The notes under the pieces are model-generated. The model saw nothing but the letters and a program-made list of their open reading frames with translations, was not told where the DNA came from and did no database searches. The position numbers and the translations under genes are program-made. From Deroplatys truncata (taxonomy: Eukaryota > Arthropoda > Insecta > Mantodea > Mantidae), in NCBI GenBank assembly GCA_030765065.1, contig CM060975.1, positions 104,056,094-104,120,093 on the forward strand: a stretch of 64,000 nt of DNA, in the 5' to 3' direction. This document shows positions 11,919 through 23,099 of this stretch, in pieces (the stretch's first letter is position 1; the number at the start of each line of letters is the position of its first letter).

Positions 11919-13191
11919 TACGAGAGCAGTCCCAGAGATACCCGACCTGACGTATATGTTTCAAACAAATGACTAGGTAGAAAGCACCATCTTCATAAAG
12001 CTTAAGTTTGAAGTTTGACGATGCTACGTTGCTTAGTAATTGTTTGGCAGCCATCAATAGTGAGCTCTCTCAGCGAATTTGTAAACATGGATAAAACTGG
12101 CCATCGTTATGTGATACAATACTTTCATTTAAAAGGTCTTAGTCCAACTAATATTAAAGCTGAGCTAGATTCTACTCTGGGGGAGTCTGTTCCTTCGTTT
12201 ACAACAGTAAAATATTGGGTGGCAGAGTTTAAGCGAGGCCGTACGAACTGCCAAGACGAACATCACAGTGGTGGAACAAACGAGGTGACCACGCCAGAAA
12301 TTTTGAAGAAAATCCCCAAAATGGTATTGGATGACTGAAAGTGCGCGAGCTAGCAGACATTGTAGGCATTTCATAAAATGATGTACATCGCACACTAACT
12401 GAAAATTTAGACATGAGAAAGCTGTGCAAGATGGGTGCTGCGTTTACTCACAATAGAACAAAAGCAACGTCATGAAGATGTTTCAGTCGAGTGTTTGGCG
12501 ATGTTTCGCTGCAATAAAGCTGATTTTTGCGTCTATTCATAACCATGGATGAAACATGGGTCCATCACTTATCACCTGAGATGAACGAACAGTCAAAACA
12601 GTGGATTGAAAGGGGAGAATTGGCTCCAAAGAAGGCGAAGACCGTTCCACCTGCAGGCAAAAACATGGCGTCAGTTTTCTGGGATGCGCGTGAGACAATT
12701 TTCATTGATTATCTTCAAAAAGGAAAAGCAATCATTGGCGAGTATTATGCAAACTTATTGCAGCGTTTGAATGATGAATTCAAGCAAAAACGGCTGCATT
12801 TAGCGAAAAAGAAAGTTCTGTTTCATTAAGACACTGCACCACATTACACATCCATTATCGCCATGGCCAAAATCAATGAGTTAAATTTCGAATTGCTTCC
12901 TCGTGCACCCTATTCGCCAGACTTAGTCCCCTCTGATTATTTTCTGTTTCCAAAGTTGAAGAAATGGCTTGGTGGTAAAGGATTCGCCAAAAATGAAGAG
13001 GTGGAGTTTGCAGTTGATGGCTATTTTGCAGAACTCGACGGTTCTCACAATAAAGAGGGTATCGAAGCTATTGAACATCGCTGGGAAAAGTGTATCGGGC
13101 AGAAAGGAGACTATGTAGAGAAATAAGGATGTTTTTTTCCAAAATATGAGTTTTCTTTGTTAGGTCAGATACTTCTGGTACAGCCCTCGTA
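11919..13191 (+). mobile_element. mariner element, full length, inactive
   Basis: The element is bounded by TA at 11919-11920 and 13190-13191 with imperfect ~30-bp terminal inverted repeats. The left end reads CGAGAGCAGTCCCAGAGATA and then CCCGACCTGA. The right end, reversed, reads CGAGGGCTGTACCAGAAGTA and then TCTGACCTAA. The ~1.27 kb length and the DD34D-type transposase remains inside are standard for mariner. Both ends are retained, so the copy could in principle be bound in trans by a related transposase, but its own gene is dead. Confidence 0.9.
12087..13126 (+). pseudogene. mariner transposase pseudogene
   Basis: Mariner transposase binds the TIRs and catalyses cut-and-paste transposition at TA. 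The ATG at 12087 opens an N-terminal helix-turn-helix region that reads RYVIQYFHLKGLSPTNIKAE and then a VKYW(V)xEFKRGR segment. The frame stops at 12336-12338, and remnants continue in broken frames to 12530. The catalytic region is recognisable: MDETWVHH (first Asp) near 12545, a degraded H-stop-DTAPHYTS (second Asp) near 12825 and YSPDLVPSDYFLFPKLKKW (third Asp) near 12910, giving the DD34D layout. The reading ends at a stop at 13124-13126. With at least three in-frame stops and frame changes it is clearly inactive. Length is close to the family's ~345 codons. Confidence 0.9.
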
Positions 13192-14460
13192 CTAGCTTAC
13201 AGTCACCCAACATTGTCTTCTCATTTGTCTCCTCAATTTGAACTCGGAACCATAGAACGTGAACCATATACGTTGGGAGCAGTCAAGCTATATAAACCTG
13301 AAGTTTACCTTCCTCTTTTTAAAACGTTGAAAAGTTTCAGGAAATACAGAGTGAGATGACAGAAGTTTCTGCAGCTCTTATTCCGGAAATCGCGGATGCA
13401 TATATATTTAGCGGGCAATTAATTCTTTACGTGGTTTTTCTTATTTATCATAAGTACTGAACTGGATATTTTGTACCATGATTTGAAGTTTCACCTACAG
13501 AACAAACGAAATAGAAATAGGAATAGCGGTGAAGGAAGGCGAATACGAAATAGCGCTATCCGTCCAGCACCACAATGAATACGCGTATACTCCAAGAACA
13601 CCCAACACCTCCACTATCCTAAAGTTCACATTCAGCCAAAGCTAATTAGCAACACAAATAGACGGTACAGGAATGCGACTACGGAACTAAGGCCAACTGT
13701 CTGATATACACTGAGCCAGATAAACCAACTAACCTATATTAACCATCGCGTAATGGCCAAGAGATTAAAGAAGCTTTAAAAATCCAGAAATCTTACACAG
13801 CGCATGAGTTATTTTAAAAATATTTATTTTTTTACAAGTTGGAAGTTGTGGTAGAACAAATTATCTCTTAACCGGTAGCAGTGAAGTATTTATGATATCT
13901 TTCAGATGCATATCAGAACTCTTAATGTACTTTTTAAGGAGAGAATGATAAATTTTGACATTTTCTTTGTCACAAAAGTAAATTCTGGAATTCTTTCCGA
14001 GTTAGAATACTCTGAGCGCCTGAACTGCAATGCATGCCTCTTAAAAGTTTTGGATTACCATATCCATTTTATTGGAATTATTATTTTCAACTAAATTTTC
14101 CTAGCTGTGTCTTTTTCAAAAAAAACTATACAATAATCGTTAAAGTTACTGAATTAGAATTATATTTTTCTGTTTATTGGTATTGAACACTGTCTTAAAA
14201 TTTTAGGAAAAATTTTAATAAATTTTCTTCAGAAAGGAAAATAAAATTGAAAGTTAAGTTCTTTATTTCAGTGGCATGAAATATAATAACAAAGGATTGT
14301 AAAGAAGCAAAACTTCATAAGCATACTGAGGTTAGAATAGTATTTTTACAATGATCTATTCAGGAGACATATGTATGCTTCCTGGGTTCGGTGCATGTCT
14401 AGATATGCCATACAATTCGTGGTACTCTAACTGCAAAAATAAATATTCAATACAGTTCCG
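13192..14460. other. no gene recognised
   Basis: AT-rich. The plus-strand frame at 13906-14094 has no motif. No repeat shared with the rest of the window was found. Confidence 0.4.
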
Positions 14461-14510
14461 TAGCAGGGTTTAAAATAAAGAGTGCTTGTCTATCGTATAC
14501 AGATCAAAAC

Positions 14511-14781
14511 TTTTCGTCCTCCGCGGTGTAGTAGTCATCATGCTAGCCTCCAGTTCCCGTGGTCGCGGATTCAAACTCGGCGGAGGACGATGGACTTTTT
14601 CGGGTGTAAGGGAAGGGAAGTAAAGCCGGTGGTCCCGTGTCGTAGATTTACGGCACGTAAAAGAACCTCAGGCCTGATAAAGAGGCATCTGAGCAAAATT
14701 ACCGATCTTTCACGCCCAATATAGAATGGAACGCTAAGCACCACAGTAGTTAAAGAGTGTCCATAAATAAAACTCAATTTT
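14511..14781 (+). repeat. tRNA-derived SINE (family S1) with target duplication
   Basis: Exact 10-bp direct repeats AGATCAAAAC lie at 14501-14510 and 14782-14791. The head is tRNA-like, with a perfect 7-bp acceptor stem (GTCCTCC at 14516-14522, GGAGGAC at 14582-14588) and a B-box-like GGATTCAAACTC. The body has a conserved core, TTTACGGCACGTAAAAGAAC, and ends in an A-rich CATAAATAAAACTCAATTTT. A second copy lies reversed at 50563-50851. The core resembles central domains of broadly distributed animal SINE superfamilies, but that comparison is from memory. Confidence 0.85.
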
Positions 14782-14791
14782 AGATCAAAAC

Positions 14792-16019
14792 CTACTCAAT
14801 ATAGTATCCTGGATCCTGACCAACATGGTTTTAGATCAGGTAAAACTACTACTGCTATTTATTCTGTATTCAGAGAGATTTTGCTCTCTTTTGATTCTAG
14901 TGAATGCCCTGTTGGAATTTTTTGTGATCTTAGTAGAGCGTTTGATTGCGTTAATCATGATTTGCTGCTTGCTAAATTGGAATATTACGGTATACGTGGT
15001 GTTGTTTTAACCTGATTTACTTCTTATTTGAAAAATAGAATTCAATATGTTCAGATTAACCACATAGCTGATTCCTTTAGAAATGTTTATAATTCTATTA
15101 TTGTTGATGTTGATATTGGTGTTCCTCAGTGTTCCATTCTTGGTCCGGTGTTATTTCTGCTGTTGAATGATTTACCTGGTCAACTGAAAGATTATTTTTT
15201 TAACAATGTATGCTGATACCACTGTGATTGTTAAAGATTGCAATATGACAGATTTGTAAGTGAAATGCAATGAATTACTTAGGGATCTCAAAACCTGGTT
15301 TAATAATTTGCTTTATCTGAATGTTATTAAAACAGGTTTTGTTCATTTCCATATGTATCAAAAAAGGAATCTTGAGCAATTAAGTATTAATATATTTGGT
15401 CAGAATCCTTTCTGTCTTCAGCATACTAAATTTTTAGGAATTTATTTTTGATGATCATCTATCTTGGCAACCCCATTGTACTGAATTAATTAAAAAATTA
15501 AATGTTTGTTCTTACCAATTACGGGTTTTGAGATCCTGCCTTAATGTTAAGGCTGTACTCTTGTTTTATTTTGCACGTGTTGAATCTCGGTTGGAATATG
15601 GTGTTTGTTTTGGGGGGTCAGGATCCATGATGCAGCAGGTTTTTATTGCCCAAAAGCGCATAGTACGATGTATTGCTGGCATTGATAGTAGGGTATCCTG
15701 TAAGGATTATTTTATTAGTTTTAATATATTGAATGTCTACGGATTATATATTTTTAAATTAATGGAGTTGATATTTATTAACAGAGATTACTTGTTTAGA
15801 AATGTCGATGTTCACGTATAAAACGTAATTTTAACATTCCAGTGCATCACTCGACGAATATTTAATAGATCTCCTATGGTCTATGGTATGAAATTGTTTA
15901 ATTCCTTGCCTGTTGATATTAAATCTACAACTAATTTTAAGTATTTTAGAAGTAATCTTAAGAAAATTTTAATTCAAATGTGCCCTTATGATTTGCATGA
16001 ACCTAATTTTAAGTTGTAA
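14792..16019 (+). pseudogene. LINE reverse transcriptase pseudogene (CR1-like)
   Basis: Non-LTR reverse transcriptase copies the element RNA at a nicked target. Recognisable pieces in order are DQHGFRSGKTT (fingers), FCDLSRAFDCVNHDLL (first catalytic Asp), GVPQCSILGPVLF (normally GVPQGS-x-LGP, so Gly is changed to Cys) and YADTTVIVK (normally YADDT, so the second Asp of the pair is now Thr). These are followed by a TKFLGIYFD-like segment, RVESRLEYGVCF, AQKRIVRCIAGI and a tail with KLFNSLPVDIKS. Several stops and frame changes separate them (for example at 15010, 15213 and 15449). No endonuclease domain is present. The copy is inactive on both frame and catalytic-site grounds. Confidence 0.85.
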
Positions 16020-16081
16020 TTTATGACTTGTCTTATGGCTTACTAGTTCTACAAGATAAAATAAATATCTATCTATCTAAT

Positions 16082-17354
16082 TAAGGACCGTGTCGCTACT
16101 GTTTATTAATTTTGACACTCAGAAATATTTTAATATAAACATAGTTTTATGAAAATGTCATTTTTCTCTGGATTTCATAAGATGTATATACTGGATGCTT
16201 GATATTTTTATGGAGAGTAGGTCTTTTCAAAAAGGCTACGTAACACTATTAGCTAAATGATTGTTTCCTACACAAAAAGGCTGGTAAGAGTTTTGTAGCT
16301 CTATGGATATAGGTAGTCTCGAACTGCTACCAGCAACACTTCTTCTCCAAGCAGAACGTAAGGAGCAGCACCTGACTTGCTGGACACTATCAAAGGGATC
16401 AATAACGGTGAATGTCTCGGCGGTAGCTGCTGGACCTTAAACTTTGCCCAATAGATTTAACCTCGACAGCACAATATTTACGAGTCAAAACAAGCACGAT
16501 ATTTTATCCACGTGTTATGGTAAACAGTTTATCGGGATAGCTTATCTTTTGAACTTTCCGTTCATGCTGTCCTGGTTAGCGCTGAATGCTAGTAACCTAA
16601 CCCACCTATGTTTTCCTTATTTTACTGCACGTATGAACATGGACTGTATTAAATCCTCTTACTTTGATATATTTATTCTTGCAGATATTATACATTTTGA
16701 TTGTAGAATTTTATCACTTAAATCTTTACTTCCTGTTTATCTGTTAATATTTACTTACAATTTAATTCATTCAACAGCTAATTATGAGCTGCAAGATTCC
16801 CCGCACCAATGTTTCACTTACCGCACTTGTATCGCAATATACTATTACATAACTCTCGAACGAATAAAGGAAAAGTTTTGAAACCGCCTTTAACGTCGGT
16901 TTTCTTTTCGTTTCCTTCCCTTAGGAGTTTCAGCCAGGCTATGACATTCCCATATGCTGATTAAACATTGGAGTATCTCCTAAGAGCTAAATTAGTTTCT
17001 GCAAAGTAATAAATGACAAAATAGCTCTTAGAACCGTCGAACATAAGGTTATCTGAGGAATATCACTTTTAACTGCAACTGCACTCTCTTTCACAAAGCT
17101 TATTTTTACAAAATGTTCATAATTAATAGAGATCGGTTTAATAAGAACTATACATTGAAACTGGAAATATATGAATACAATAAAAAGACCGCCACGATTA
17201 TTTTCTCTGCCATGGGAAATCCCCATGTATACTTATCTATTAAAGTACTCATAAAAAGTTATTTTTCTACGTTAACTTATCTACAATAAATCGTTTCGTA
17301 GTAATAATTTCAAACTAAACCACGTCGTCTTAATGACATACAACATGCAAAACA
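16082..17354. other. no gene recognised
   Basis: The longest frame (16444-16881, plus, 145 residues) is hydrophobic and Ile/Leu/Tyr-rich, as random AT-rich translations are. I see no signal peptide, domain or repeat that supports it. The block at 16310-16440 is more GC-rich and unassigned. Confidence 0.4.
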
Positions 17355-17355
17355 G

Positions 17356-17560
17356 GCTGGCCCCGTAGCTCAGTCGGTAGAGCAGCTGCCTGTTGTGCTA
17401 GGGGTTCTAGGTTCGATTCCCGGCTGGGTGATGGGAATGTTTCTCTAGCAAAGATTATTCCTTATCCTCCCCAGAGTCTGGAAGTATGAATGAGAGTGTG
17501 AACAAGCGTCTGATCTAATGACTAAAAAACCAAAAGTGCAAGAAACCCAACGACAAGAGT
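17356..17560 (+). repeat. SINE family S3, best-preserved copy
   Basis: The tRNA-like head has A box TAGCTCAGTCGGTAGAGC and B box GGTTCGATTCC. The acceptor ends (GCCCCG and GCTGGGTGA) do not pair, so this is not a tRNA gene. The body continues GGGAATGTTTCTCTAGC, then ATTATTCCTTATCCTCCCCA and GAGTCTGGAAGTATGAATGA. The same body is found at 1-60, 8050-8125 and 61700-61790. Confidence 0.75.
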
Positions 17561-18439
17561 TACACGAGTTAACAGCATTGCCAATAGGCAATAAGTTCCA
17601 AAGGAAAGGCCGCCGATAAGACCATGCAGTTAAAGGCGGGGTATAAATGGAACTAAAAAAAAACATGAAGAACGACCTTCAGTTGTAAAAGGCTTAGAGC
17701 ATTTGATATAAAGAAAAATAATAAAAGAACAAAAAGAAAAGAATGTGCAACCAGATGACGCACTTAATATTGGAAAGTGTAAGAATATTACGTGGAATAT
17801 CTCGAAAATATTGTTATTCCGAGAACGAAAATAGTTAACACATACTGTATGTTTTAATGAGTTATGCATTTTCCTTATGCTAAGTTTTTTTACTATGGCT
17901 TCCTATTTAAATCTGAATGAATGGAACTTCACTGGTATTCATATATCATTCAAGATAAATACATTTTACTCCTCATATTAATATCTCAAACAGTCTAACC
18001 GAAAACTCTGTGGCCATTTTAGAAAAACACAACGAAAATGCTTCCATTAAAGAATAGTTTAGGGTAGGGAGTTTAGGGATTTTGTAAAAATTTGTGTGTT
18101 TCATCCTTGTAAATTAATTTAAATACGAAGCTTAGTATTAATATGATTTCCCCTTTGGCGTTATGCAGATCTATTTCTCTCTCTCTCTCAGCCTCTCTCT
18201 CTCTATTTTAAAGCCCTTTTTCTGCATCACAGGACCTCAAAACAAGTGCATCCGGTGAAATCTTTTGAGCAAAAATACTAGGTACACTTCCTCTACCTAG
18301 AAAAACAGTAAAGAAAGACAAAAATTAAAACAGTTTGAGTTCCTACTTGATCTATAACAACCGAGTTGGGAAGTTGAATCGTGCTAGAAAAATCCAGTGC
18401 CACATAATTAGATGATCAGGTTTAATTTGGATACGGGCA
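17561..18439. other. no gene recognised; CT-rich microsatellite
   Basis: Non-coding by inspection. A CT-rich tract with one interruption lies at 18172-18205. GGACCTCAAAACAAGTGCAT, then CCGGTGAAATC at about 18231-18262, is a short piece of the family-1 repeat. Confidence 0.45.
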
Positions 18440-18930
18440 TCTCGTCGTGGTAACTTAAGGGTTCGAGTCCCAGCTGTAACACTGAATTTCTCATAGTCTG
18501 ATTTAGCTTAGCGTCTACACACGGCTAGCGTGAAAGAACAAGTACCAAACAATACCCTGGTTGTTTCGCGAAAGTTATACTCCACTGTATGACAACAGAG
18601 GCATGGATTTGTTACTTCTTACACGAATTATTACACTATTTAAAACACCTTAGACATTGAGGCGAATTTTGAAAGACATGCTTCTATGGCTGATAACAAA
18701 ACATTCGTTTTCCAGGATTTCTTCTATTTTTTCATTGCCTAGATATTCTTCATCATCACACCTAGACGCTTAGTAGAGGTCATTAAGGTACGTACTTGTG
18801 AACGGGAGGTCCGCGGTTCAAATCCCACCAGGACCGTCCTCCTTGACTGAGGGTTTTTCTTTCAGGTTTCCTTCAGCGCGCATAACTGACAAATGCCGGG
18901 GAGAAACCTTAAACTCAGGTCTGGAACGCT
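18440..18930 (+). repeat. two decayed SINE heads
   Basis: A B-box context GGGTTCGAGTCCCAGC lies at about 18468-18483. A second, GCGGTTCAAATCCCACCAGG, lies at about 18812-18831 and is followed by a CCTTGACTGAGGGTTTTTCT body. The first is a probable and the second a more convincing SINE relic. Neither has recognisable target duplications. Confidence 0.45.
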
Positions 18931-19088
18931 TCCTTTTGAAATTTCCTTTCCCAGATTACTTATTTCATTTCACGCAACACAAGTGTCATCATTATCTGTG
19001 GTACCGTCGTAGTAAGAACGGGTATTAAACACTATTCAAGAAATCATCTCGGGTCATTGAGCAACAGTACTTAAAAACCTAATGTGTA

Positions 19089-19528
19089 TACTGGCGTGCA
19101 TAAAATGTGGTCCTTAATGGAATGGAGCTGTTTATGTTTGTACTGACAAAATCTAGCCCCACCTCATACCAGCGTGACCATCTGTTTTTCGAGAATAATT
19201 ATAACCACTGGGTTGGGAGGGTACTTTACCTTCCCCAAAGTGTGTCCGAGTTTCGAAGGGTAACATTACAACTTAAATCTTATATTTTCATGTTACACTA
19301 CCGTTTTTTTAATGCCGTTTAGTAGCGACAACAGCTATAATTTTCGTCTCCATGAAAGCTCTCACATATGTAAATGTCGTCATTGGTTAGTTTGTATGTC
19401 CATGAATTGTTTTTCAGGCCATTCATATAGAGAACTGATACTGAATGGATGGAGTCAAAAATAGGTTATCTGAAAGAAAAACACTATTGCGATCTAGGGG
19501 AATGGGCCACTTTTTATGCATGAAGTAC
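19089..19528 (+). mobile_element. family-3 TIR element, complete (~440 bp)
   Basis: The left end is TACTGGCGTGCATAAAATGT, then GGTCC. The right end, reversed, is GTACTTCATGCATAAAAAGT, then GGCCC. They form ~26-bp imperfect terminal inverted repeats. The interior has no transposase. Related ends occur at 9500, 47035-47432, 56536 and 59120-59155. A TA-like duplication (GTA on both sides) is possible but not decisive. The superfamily is unknown. Confidence 0.6.
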
Positions 19529-20127
19529 TTGGTTGAGCAAGTTTTGGGCATTCATATCAACCCCGCCTGATAGCCAGCATCTGGATAACGAAAGCAAGCT
19601 CCCTCCTAAACCCCTGGAAAATTTGCTAGCTGTGTAAACAAAGGAGCGATTATTCTTTGCAGAACAGGATGCTAAACTAATAAACGCGCAGTTAAGATAA
19701 CTGCAGTAACCGTAAATCTTTGTTACACTTGATAAACGTTGCGTTGGTCTGTACAAAATGTTGCAACTTGTTCAGGATAAAAGCAATACATTTAATCTAA
19801 CGTTGTTATAGGAGGGAAGGCTCGCTGCGTAGCTTAATTAGTTTATTTTTAATTGTTGCAGTATCTTTTATGTATTCATCACTGTAAATTCTTTAATACG
19901 AATCTCTTTAGAACTTTATATATACCCTTAATTAGCCCGATATACCGCTTTGTGTAAACTTTGTTTTGTTCCGCTGTTGGATCGGAATAAATCAACAATT
20001 TCCCAATTAGGGCGTGCAGTTTCCATCAGTCATAGTCTACATCTCTAATTTCGATTTTCCAAGAGAAGCAAATGCCCCCTTTGGACACTTCATACAATTT
20101 ACAAACAAAACAGCCCTACATTTGGAA
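19529..20127. other. no gene recognised
   Basis: No motif-bearing ORF. The minus-strand frame at 19514-19756 overlaps the right TIR of the preceding element and is not supported. Confidence 0.4.
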
Positions 20128-20535
20128 TTAATTGTTCTTCGACACAAGCCGTGTGTTGGTCAAGGTTTGAAAGGTAGAATAAGATGACTGAAAAATTCAA
20201 TGACATAGCCGGCATTTCAACCACAGACCTCCTGGTCTAATTCCATTAATTCACCTAATAGTGCTCGAAATTATGAACTTCGGGACTTAAAAGTATCTAC
20301 AACATTGTAGGTTGCCATTGGGGTATGTCATCTCAACACAATTTGAAATCTCCTTATGGTTTACCGGGGAAAATGCGAATCAGTTGGGAAATTTAATGTC
20401 GTACCAGCATGTTGCCATGGTAGCTCAATGGCTAGAGCAACCGGACGGAGACTGGGAGATCCGTGGTGCAAATCCCGGCCAGTGGCATTGCATTTTTTTC
20501 AGCCACTTGATTCTACCTTTCCAGCCCCACATTTA
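20128..20535 (+). repeat. repeat S2 with tRNA-like module and inverted ends (copy 2)
   Basis: This shares both blocks with copy 1 at 10607-10895. The tRNA-like module at 20410-20485 has an A box (GTAGCTCAATGGCTAGAGC) and a degraded B box (GTGCAAATCCC). The left end (GAAAGGTAGAATAAGATGAC, then TGAAAAA) recurs inverted at about 20494-20525 (TTTTTTTCAGCCACTTGATT, then CTACCTTTCC). The repeat is therefore bounded by ~27-bp inverted repeats, which is unusual for a SINE and suggests a DNA-transposon carrier with a tRNA-like cargo. Confidence 0.6.
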
Positions 20536-21065
20536 TTTCTTTTAAAAAATGTGTTAAACAGCACACACAGATACAATACCATTCCTAGTACTCCCAATAC
20601 CTATACAGTACGATTATTGCCAGCCTTTCAGAAACGTCTATGAAATTTACGACGGGAATATCAGTGATTTAATAAGGAGAAAAAGGCAAATAAACAATAA
20701 ACATCACTTGACCGTTCTGTAAAAAGGTAATAATTTGCTACTAATTTTCTAACGAAAGGCAGACAAAGGATAGAAAGAGGACATAGTTAATAACCTTAAA
20801 AGTAAACGCAAGCTCCTTTACGTGCTTTTCTCGGCTGCTTCCTGTTTCCAAAATATATCGTCTTTCTTTTTGCTCTTCTTTACCTCTCAATTTATTTTGC
20901 AGATTTCTTGGCCTTAGAGGACATGAACACTCGCACCGGAACAAAATTTTTACAAATACTATGAAAATCCTAGAGGTTGCCAACTTAAGTAACGATGTTG
21001 CAAAACGTTGTAAATAAACTCGTCACCTTCTATAGATAATGGGTTTTTAAAATATTACAACCTTG
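20536..21065. other. no gene recognised
   Basis: Non-coding by inspection. The minus-strand frame at 20741-20983 has no known motif. Confidence 0.4.
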
Positions 21066-21342
21066 AGACAGTATTTAACACTTAAATAATTTCAGTCTAA
21101 TTATATAAGATGTAATTTCAATAACAGCCCGCCTTAAAGCAATATGTGTGTGTAACAATATATAAAAAGTGTATATTACAGTCATTGTATATGTTTATAT
21201 TATTGTATACATGTTCAATAATGTTATGTGAATGTATTACGTAATTTAATAATGTAGGAGCTGTGAAAAATAGGTCAAAAGTTGCTAACAATGACGTAAC
21301 AATGAGGTAACCGTGAGGCAATAATGAATTAGAAACTAATAA
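21066..21342 (+). repeat. family-2 repeat copy A, left part
   Basis: TGAGACAGTATTTAACAC onward matches the starts of copies at 41237 and 57674. It runs to AATTAGAAACTAATAA, where the solo LTR begins. The copy resumes at 26459. Confidence 0.8.
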
Positions 21343-21547
21343 TGTGATGTGTGCGAATACGTCTCTTTGGTCACCTAGATTCGAGATGGGGGTTGTAGTT
21401 TAGGTGGGGATTAGCCGTTTAGGTGGGGGTAGGTTATTTGGCGTCCCCCACGCTTTTTGTAGCGTGGCTTGGGGCTGAGAGTCAGTGAGTAGAAGTCAAC
21501 CAGACCAGACGTGTGTTCGCTCTCTCCATTCAGGAATGCATGGCGGT

Positions 21548-22687
21548 TGCGGCGATCACCTCCTCATCCGTTGCTGTAGCTTACCTTGATGCTTCTCCCG
21601 TTGCTTCCAGAAGTTCTCAGCGTGTTGGTTCTTCAATTTATCCTCGGCTAGCTGCAGTAATTTTCCTTAAATTATATGGGAGCATGGACTTATCCTCGGT
21701 AAAGGAAAACGTAGATCTCGGGTGGTGATATAGGAAGACATAGAGTTGCTTTGTTTATGAAAAGATGACACTGCCGTTTCTTTTTATTTAATTAACACTC
21801 GTAGTATACAAAACTGGTATTGCCGCTGTAAAATACTGTCCACTGCTGTTAAACTATGGCGTGGATATGGCACGAAATATAACTATTCTTATTGTCGCTT
21901 TCAGAGTAGCGGATCTTAGGTGTGTTGCTAAAACTATTTTGATTCCCTGTTTTGGCGCGATATCTCACACATTCTGCAGCATCTCTCCCTGACCACACAT
22001 TACGAAAACTCTCGAATAAAATGCAATACTAAGCTGACATGACAAATTTGACTTGATTCCCTTTTTGGCGCGATATTTCACACATCCTGCAGCATCTCTC
22101 CCTAACCACACATGACATAAACTGTCCCGAATTTTCCCCAAACAGATCCATTTATAGTCTCAGGCTTCTGAGGCTGCTTCCTTTCCTATTGGTCCATTTT
22201 TAGCGCGACTCGACGCGTCTAACTATTTCGAATAAACTTTCAGGGATCTCATTGGTCCAATTTTAATATAAATCGCGGCTTTTCCTACATGTACCGTTGG
22301 ATTGTCCTTCTCACTCACTTGGTCACGGCGAATTATCAAATAATGGGACAAAGGCTCTACACCCTCGCTGTAGGAATAATAGCACTGCGACCGAAGAGAG
22401 GTAATAAAACTAGGTTTTCTGCCTTCGAAAGCACTATTCCTGTAGCTAAAACTTTCCATCGTGGACAGTATTTTAACATAGCGCTTAAATTATTTACATT
22501 AAACCATTTATAACTCTACAAATATTAATAACCTAGATAGATACATAATGTTAAATCACCCTTCTTAAAATATACAAGCAGTATTGAGAAAAAGATATTT
22601 ACATAGTACGATTTAACATCAATAAAAGTTAATTAATAAATTGTCTAGAATTACTGTTTTCGGGCCCGGCCTAGAGTTGCCGTTTCA
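21548..22687 (-). repeat. 3' LTR of the Gypsy-type element
   Basis: 1140 bp, apparently the same as its partner at 25021-26160. Within it a ~60-bp segment (GATTCCCTGTTTTGGCGCGA onward) at 21941 recurs imperfectly at 22055. In element orientation, promoter-like features are a CCAAT (ATTGGACCAATGAG on the minus strand) and a TTTATATTAAA TATA-like sequence near 22260-22270. Confidence 0.9.
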
Positions 22688-23099
22688 AATTGCCCTGTTC
22701 TGGAAAAGAATAAATTTTTCAGCACTTGATACAATTTTCTTTTCCAGAATAATTCCTCTGATTATGGCCTTTGTAGGTTTGTTTTGTTGACAGAGACCCT
22801 TCGCTATACCTGTTCCTTTTACAAGGGTTCTGCCACACCAGTGGTGTTTATATTTGGGTCATTCACTCTACATTTGTTATGGTTGATCCCCTCTCACCAT
22901 TTAAAAACAGGTTTCCGAGAGACATTCTTACACAATACATTTCGCGCACACGAATAACTTGTAACGCAAACAAATACTCTAATACCCAAATTAAGTTCTA
23001 AAATTAAGTCTATTTACATATATATTGGTACATAATTATTATGCCTTTATTTATTTCTTTACATCCTTATTTATCGGGTGTATTACCTTTACTATTTGT
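22688..23099 (-). other. 3' untranslated part of the Gypsy-type element
   Basis: Downstream of the integrase stop (23100-23102) and upstream of the 3' LTR. There is no ORF. The stretch next to the LTR (AGAACAGGGCAATT on the minus strand) is the likely polypurine tract, although it is weaker than usual. Confidence 0.6.

Larger units (their letters stand above)
14461..16081 (+). mobile_element. CR1-like LINE, 5'-truncated, with a SINE inserted
   Basis: A degenerate reverse transcriptase region is readable from about 14485 (a YRSKP...ILDPDQ segment, interrupted by the SINE) to a stop at 16017-16019. It is followed by a short 3' UTR ending in ATAAATATCTATCTATCTA, an (ATCT)n-type LINE tail. The SINE at 14511-14781 is flanked by AGATCAAAAC on both sides; removing it restores the upstream part of the reverse transcriptase frame. 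The 5' limit is uncertain. Confidence 0.75.

Noticed and set aside
16444..16881. A 145-codon plus frame with hydrophobic residues
   Set aside because: Composition is that of random AT-rich DNA. There is no signal peptide, topology or motif that I would defend.
17356..17432. A canonical tRNA gene
   Set aside because: A and B boxes are good, but acceptor and T stems do not pair, and the sequence runs into a SINE body found elsewhere.
22223..22513. Pairs of 74-78 codon frames in both LTRs
   Set aside because: They are the same in both LTRs because the LTRs match, have no motif and overlap on opposite strands.
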